64,000 bases of DNA from Eutrigla gurnardus (taxonomy: Eukaryota; Chordata; Actinopteri; Perciformes; Triglidae): contig OY741270.1 in assembly GCA_963514095.1 (NCBI GenBank), positions 26,430,571 through 26,494,570 of the forward strand, given 5' to 3'. Under the pieces are notes generated by a model. That model did not search any database. It worked only from the letters and a program-made list of their open reading frames with translations, and was not told the origin of the DNA. This document shows, piece after piece, positions 59,001-64,000 of the stretch. Numbering within the stretch: position 1 is the stretch's first letter; every line of letters starts with the position of its first letter. Both the position numbers and the translations under genes were made by a program.

Positions 59001-62000
59001 TGCCTGCCAGCGTCGAGACAAACGCTGGTGGAGACGTTGAACCGAAGCGTGTCTTGGTGTCGACTAATCTGGTTTGCAACAATGCAGCGATGTCCGGCCT
59101 GGGACCAGCAGATGGGGATGGGTCTGGGGGCCATAGAGACTGCAGGCCCGGTGCTTTGGGGGGAGGAGGAGGATGGTGTTGGACTGTGACAGAGGAACAA
59201 TGAGCCCCACTACCCCCACCCTTGTGGATGCCTATGCACCATGTATCAAAACGCCACTTGCAGGATCCCATCTGTTCTTCATTCCCTCACTTTGCCCCCC
59301 CCCCCCCCCCCCCAAACAATAGAAGCTCATGCTGGGACTCGGTTGGAGCACAGTGGGTCACGCCCACACCCACAAAAACTCCTCCCCTGCGTGTTGATGT
59401 TAAATATCGTCACTTTACGTGAAAATTAGATTAGATTTTAAAAGTGAGTTTAATTTGTGTAAACTTTTTAAATGTAAGAAGATAATAGAAAATAAAGTGT
59501 GTCGGTCCGTGACACATTTTCTCTATTTTTCCCACCAATCCTGATTTGCACACAGACCAAGCCTGATGCCCTCGTGCCATCACAAAAGCTCTTTTGTGCT
59601 TTTTGACAAATGCTCCTCCCTTCTGCAGGGTTTTTTTTTTAACGTGGTAATTTTTCTTACAAATGAGTTTCTATCTTTCTTTAAAAAGAAACCCTGATAG
59701 TTATTATGATGTTAATGCTAATTTCTGTGTTTTTGTCCCTTTTTAACAGCGCTGGAATGCTCACGAAACAAGCACGGAGGAGTACGAAGCAGAAGGTACG
59801 TCAGAGTTGCCAGTGTTTCCAGAAAGTCCAAATGATCACCAAATGACCGTAAGTCTCCTGAATCTTCACGTCTTTGTAGGCCAGATGCATCTCTGGAACC
59901 CGGATGAGCCGAGCACACCTCGGGGAGCCGTCTTCCCTCTGTCCGCCTGTTTAGACGAGAGGCTGCATGAAGCCTGCCATGAGCTGGAGATCTCGTGGGA
60001 CGGATGTGCCGGTCACACCGAACTGCTCGCTCTCTGCGAACACCTGAACCTGGAGGTGAGATTAAAAGTCAATGAGCCCCTTTTTTTAAATCACAGAGGT
60101 TACATTGTGAAACGGGTTGCAGGAAATTACGTAGTCTCTCTCTTGCAGACACAAGAGATCATGGATATTTTTTTTTTCAGATAAATGTGGACGCGCTCCA
60201 GAGTCTAACCGGCGACGGAGTGATGAATGTTCAGGAGTTCGTCACCAGGGTTGTAAACCACAACAAACCTCCCACGCCGTCCGCCTCCACGCCCTACAGA
60301 CAGCTCAAACGACATCACTCCACGCAGGTATTTGTTGAAAGACGTATCATATCATGAATCAGATTGTTGGTTCACACAAAGATATGTTCCTTTTGTAGTT
60401 CCTCAGTAAAAAGACACAGTAAATCCCAAGTTGCATTGGTCCCTGAAAATGGTGGAATTTTGGAGATGAACTGATTTTCTCCAGTAAATATATGCTATTT
60501 TCCCCGTGCAGCCCTTTGATGAGGGAGGCCGTAGGATCGCCACTCTTTCATCTCTGACCAGCACCATCGGCATGCGTCTCTTCTCCACCCTTGACGACGG
60601 AACCGGTTTCACTCCAGTGGAATACGTCCTGGATGCCTGGATGGAAGAGGGAATAGAAAACAGCACCGAGATCCTGCAGGTACTTATTGGCCATTTGATT
60701 ATTATCAGCACTTCTTAAATGAAAGTAATTAATACATTTTGAAACATGATAGCCGAGGACGTAAAGGAAGTCAGATGTGTGCAGTTTGTATTTACTCCAT
60801 GATTCAAATGTGTAAATCTTTTTCTAAAACATTCCCAAAAAGGGCAAATGTTTAGATAATATTTATTTTATTTTTTGCAGGCTTTGAATTTCAGCCTCGA
60901 TGGAAAGCTGAGTCTCGGTGATCTCACCATGGCACTTGAGAACGAGCTGCTCGTTACTAAAAATGGGATTCACCAGGCGGCGCTGGCGAGCTTCAAGGCT
61001 GAGATCAGATATCTGCTGTGAGTACGAGTCGTCGCTATAATGCAGCCCATTCAAATACATGTTGTTGCTCTGTTTCGGTTGTCCATTATTGTCCCGGTTG
61101 TGTTTCTGTCTACAGAGAGAGTGTTGACAGAGAACTCAGGGAAAAAGAGAAAATCCGATCCGACCTGGAAAAGGCAGAGAAACTAAAAACTCAGCTCGCA
61201 TCGGAGGTCGATGAGCGTCACTCAGCGATTGAGCACACGAATAACCTCAATCTCAGGTAGTTTAAAAGATTCCCTTTTTCTGTTTGTGCAGAATAATTTA
61301 TGTTTAATTGTACCTTCTGTTGGTCCCAGTCTGTCTCCTTCCATTGCTTTACATCTATCGATTCTATTCCTGAACACCCTGTGTTGTTTTTTTTTAATAT
61401 AGGAAGCTTGAACAGGACCACAAAGAGAGGCTAGCAACCGTACGATCAGAGCTGATGGAGGAGATGGACCAGATCCAGCAGCAGGCCGGCCTGCAGCGCG
61501 AGGAACTGGAGGCCGCGGTGGAGAAGATCAGGGAGGATGAATCTTTTCTCCGAGACCACCTCTCCATCTCCGTGAAGGTACCAGCAAAACACTCCGTTTG
61601 CTTTAATGTCTTTTCATTTTGTTGATTGATGCACAAAGAGCTCATGAACCTTGATGTGGCATAACTTATTATTTATTTTGTTTTTTTAGGAAAACAGACG
61701 CCTTGAAATGGAGTTGCTGGACAGCGCCGAAAAACTAGTGGAGGCACAAACCCAAAATACTAAACTCCAGACAATTTTAGACAACGTTGTGAAAGAAAAG
61801 GTACAGACGTATGGCTCTCCACAATATCAATACTGACTCTTTTTTGTTGGAACATGCTTAACGCTCACATTTGTCTAGAAACAATCTGTAAATGATTGTA
61901 TTTGCTTTAGTTTGGAGACCTGGACCCTGGCAGTGCAGACTTCCTCCTCCAAGAGGAACGTATTAAAGAAATACGCAGCAGCTACGAAGCTCAGTACAGG

Positions 62001-64000
62001 GTAACGGCATCTACATCACACACAAAAACGTCCACGCACATGCAGAGACATGTAAGAAGTGGTGACAGTGATATTGTCCTCACACACACATGTTTAAGTC
62101 GTATTGCTCTGATTTGCTAGGAGCTGCAGGATCGTATTGATGAACTGCAGTCAGAGTTGCAGGAGTTCCACAGTCTTGGACGAGTGAATCAGTCCTGCCA
62201 CAAGCCTCTCTCTGAAGAGCTGGAGAGTAAAAGCCCCGGCATGGAGTCGGACCCAGGTAACACGACAGTACATAAACCTTTTGCATGGCAACGAGGAAGT
62301 CAAATATCCCCAGCGTCACCGACTTGTAACCTGACTTTTTGCAGGCATCGGTTCAGAGGAGGTTCAGCCCTTCAGCATGAGCCTCGAGGCTGAGATGATG
62401 TTGGAGCAGCTGAAGGACCAACACCTTCAGGAAATGGAGGATTTGCGAAACCAGCTGGAAAGCAAGGTTAGTCTCACAGATATGTTTTTATATTTTATCG
62501 TGTTGAGATGTTTTGTTTTTTTATCATAATGAAAAATAGAGCTGCCTGGGAGACATAGAGATGTAATGTCAAGTCTTGTGAATTGAAAAAAAAAAGATGA
62601 TCTATGGCATTTGGTCATTGTCGTTTTATCGGGCGATGCCTAGTCTGATACAGTTCTGAACATGCTTCCTATCACCACAGATCAATGAATTTGACAAGAT
62701 TGTAGGAAAGCAGAGGGCAACCCATGTGGAGCAGAAGGCTGCCATAGCGCTCCAGTACCAGCAGGAGGTCCAGGCTTTGAGGGTGGAGATGGCCAGCATG
62801 CAGAGCCACAGGCAGGAGCTCCAGAGCCAGCTCGACCAGGCGGAGCTGGAGCGGACTTGTCTGGAGCAGAAGCAGACGCTGGAGAGGGAAGAGCTCGAGA
62901 ATCTGCAAGAGGAGGAAGTGGGAACTCTCAGACAACAACTGCTGGAGGCCCACACCTACGCTGCAGACCTGGAGGAGCAGATGAAGACCCTCGAAGCCCA
63001 GCAGACGGAGACGGATGGAAGTCTTGCAAATGAGATGGACGAACTGAGGGAGGAACACGCCTCTGAGATTAAGAAACTGGGGGAAGAGCATGTAGAGCTA
63101 TGTGAAGCCAGACTGGAAGAGGAGAGAGAGAGAGCGCAGGAAGAACAGGCTGAGTTGGAGAAGCGATTGTTAGATGACGGGGAAAGGGAGACAGAGCTAT
63201 TGCAGCAAAGCCATGAGGAGGAGCTGAAGGCCAGACTAGAGGAGGAAAAGGTGAGGTTTGAGGAAGAGCGTGACGAGATTGTGCAGAGGCTGACGGAGCA
63301 GTGGCAGAAAGAGAAGGCTCAGCTGGATGAGAGGAATAATGAGTCTATGCAGGCGGTGCTGGAGGAAGAGATGTTGAGACTTGTCAGGGAACACGAAGAG
63401 ATGGAGGGCAAGCTCAGGGAGCAGTGGGAGAGGGAACGAGCCCAGCTTCAGGAGCACCAGGAGGAGGCGCTGCTCGATAGGATACTTCAAGAAAGGTTGC
63501 AGGTACAAGAGGGGTATGAGCAGAGGGAGAACATGCTGAAGGAGGAGTGGGAGAAGGAGAGGCTGCAACTGGAGGAGGATTATGAAGGGATGCTCCAGGA
63601 GAGGCTGAATGAAGAGAGGGAGAAGCTTGAGACGGAGAAGGAGGAGGAGGAGAAGAGACTAGAGGGCTTAATGGCAGAGGAGAGGGCTCGTCTGGAGGCG
63701 AACCACCGTGAGGCCATGAAGGAGCTGACTGTCAAGCACACTGGAGAGATGGACGCTCTCAGCAGCATGTTGGACAAGCTGCGAGATGACATCGCTGAGG
63801 AGAGGTGAGAGGTTTTGAATTGGGTTAATTTCGTGCACCCTTTAAAATGATCCAATATACTAAAATGTACTTGTTTCAACGTGTACTAGTAGGAGTTGTG
63901 GCTGTAACGATGATTAAATAACCGTGTACAGGAGGGAGATCCAGACCAGCTTCACCCAGAGACTCAAGGAGGTGGAAAGTCGTTTTTCAGGTGATCAAGA
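55816..64000 (+). CDS. nin: NIN, ninein, centrosomal protein (5' part, 16 coding exons seen)
   Basis: Coding exons: 55816-56007 (exon itself begins 55795), 56892-56985, 57803-57981, 59750-59795, 59880-60055, 60181-60327, 60512-60679, 60881-61017, 61116-61256, 61403-61577, 61690-61800, 61911-62000, 62121-62256, 62345-62466, 62681-63804 and 63932 to the window edge. All introns are GT-AG and the frame holds for about 1,035 residues. Ninein anchors microtubule minus ends at the subdistal appendages of the mother centriole. Diagnostic stretches include KGSKRYGRRSTPEF, SASTPYRQLKRHHS, ALENELLVTKNGIHQAAL and FGDLDPGSADFLLQEERI, all matching vertebrate ninein and distinguishing it from NINL. EF-hand-like motifs are followed by an extended coiled coil. 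The 3' end lies outside the window. The neighbour on the left is ABHD12B, as in mammals. Confidence 0.93.
57058..57215 (+). mobile_element. tRNA-derived SINE fragment
   Basis: In NIN intron 3. ACTGTGGCTCAGGAGAAAGA is the A-box head and TCTGCATGTCGAAGTGTCC, TTGAGCAAAAGACTGAACCC and GAATTGCTGCTGATGG form the body of a fish SINE I recognise as common. The same head occurs within both arms of the inverted tRNA-Leu duplication at 29.0 and 29.3 kb. The B box is degraded (AATCAGCGTTGG). No poly(A) tail is visible. Confidence 0.6.
57982..59749 (+). other. NIN intron 4
   Basis: This 1.8-kb intron is the longest inside the coding part of NIN. A 18-bp poly-C run lies near 59297-59314 and a G-rich stretch near 59110-59170. 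No exon seen. Frames at 58826-59203 and 59222-59429 carry no recognisable domain. Confidence 0.55.
62681..63804 (+). CDS. nin: NIN exon 16: large coiled-coil exon with 41-residue repeats
   Basis: This 1124-nt exon begins INEFDKIVGKQRATHVEQK after acceptor CACCACAG and ends in GAGAG followed by GTGAGA. It encodes a Glu/Lys/Arg/Leu-rich coiled coil. From 63044 to 63781 the sequence divides exactly into six units of 123 bp (41 residues), starting at 63044, 63167, 63290, 63413, 63536 and 63659. The central three begin LTEQWQKEKAQL, LREQWERERAQL and LKEEWEKERLQL. Mammalian ninein has a large exon at a comparable place, but I recall no such clear repeat there. Confidence 0.9.
63932..64000 (+). CDS. 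nin: NIN exon 17 (partial, cut by window edge)
   Basis: After acceptor GTGTACAG at 63931 the frame reads RREIQTSFTQRLKEVESRFSGDQ to the window end. A GTGATC follows TCAG at 63990 and could in principle be a donor, but it is weak (no A at +3 to G at +5) and the open frame continues, so I treat the exon as running on. The rest of the gene is outside the window. Confidence 0.7.

Noticed and set aside
63987..63996. Splice donor at TCAG followed by GTGATC
   Set aside because: The match to the donor consensus is poor and the frame stays open to the window edge, so I treat exon 17 as continuing.

Overview
The window is vertebrate nuclear DNA, almost certainly from a teleost fish and probably a spiny-rayed (acanthomorph) species. 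Genes are split into many short exons with GT-AG introns. The introns are full of microsatellites and of repeat families I recognise from percomorph genomes, and the proteins are close to, but distinct from, their mammalian counterparts. No prokaryotic operon, CRISPR array, phage or viral gene is visible. Exon boundaries were read by hand from splice sites, reading phase and remembered family sequences, so they are predictions without transcript support.

Layout. Four protein-coding genes occur in the order TRIM9 (+), PYGL (+), ABHD12B (-), NIN (+). From memory the same four genes lie side by side on human chromosome 14q22, so this looks like an ancient syntenic block. Positions 1-4872 are intergenic DNA and the presumed TRIM9 promoter. 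TRIM9 (4873-34509, 10 coding exons, 718 aa predicted) occupies half the window because of its 12.0-kb intron 1 and 7.7-kb intron 3. Positions 34510-38166 hold its probable long 3' UTR plus repeats. PYGL (38167-46883, 20 exons, 853 aa) follows in the same orientation. ABHD12B (47327-50568, minus strand, 12 exons, 324 aa) is tail-to-tail with PYGL, with stop codons 443 bp apart. NIN (ninein; coding from 55816) is head-to-head with ABHD12B and runs off the right edge after about 1,035 residues.

How the genes relate. They do not form a pathway. TRIM9 is a neuronal E3 ubiquitin ligase, PYGL is liver-type glycogen phosphorylase, ABHD12B is a putative serine hydrolase, and NIN is a centrosomal microtubule-anchoring protein. 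Their proximity reflects conserved synteny. Local coupling is possible at the PYGL/ABHD12B 3' ends, where candidate poly(A) signals predict antisense overlap, and in the shared ABHD12B/NIN upstream interval.

Non-coding highlights. TRIM9 intron 6 holds two intact tRNA-Leu(UAA) genes arranged as a large inverted duplication. Intron 1 holds a 951-bp hAT-like non-autonomous element with an exact 8-bp target-site duplication and a separate tandem duplication of about 230-250 bp. The ABHD12B/NIN interval holds seven tandem copies of a roughly 77-bp unit, each itself a hairpin. In NIN, the large exon 16 encodes six consecutive 41-residue coiled-coil repeats.
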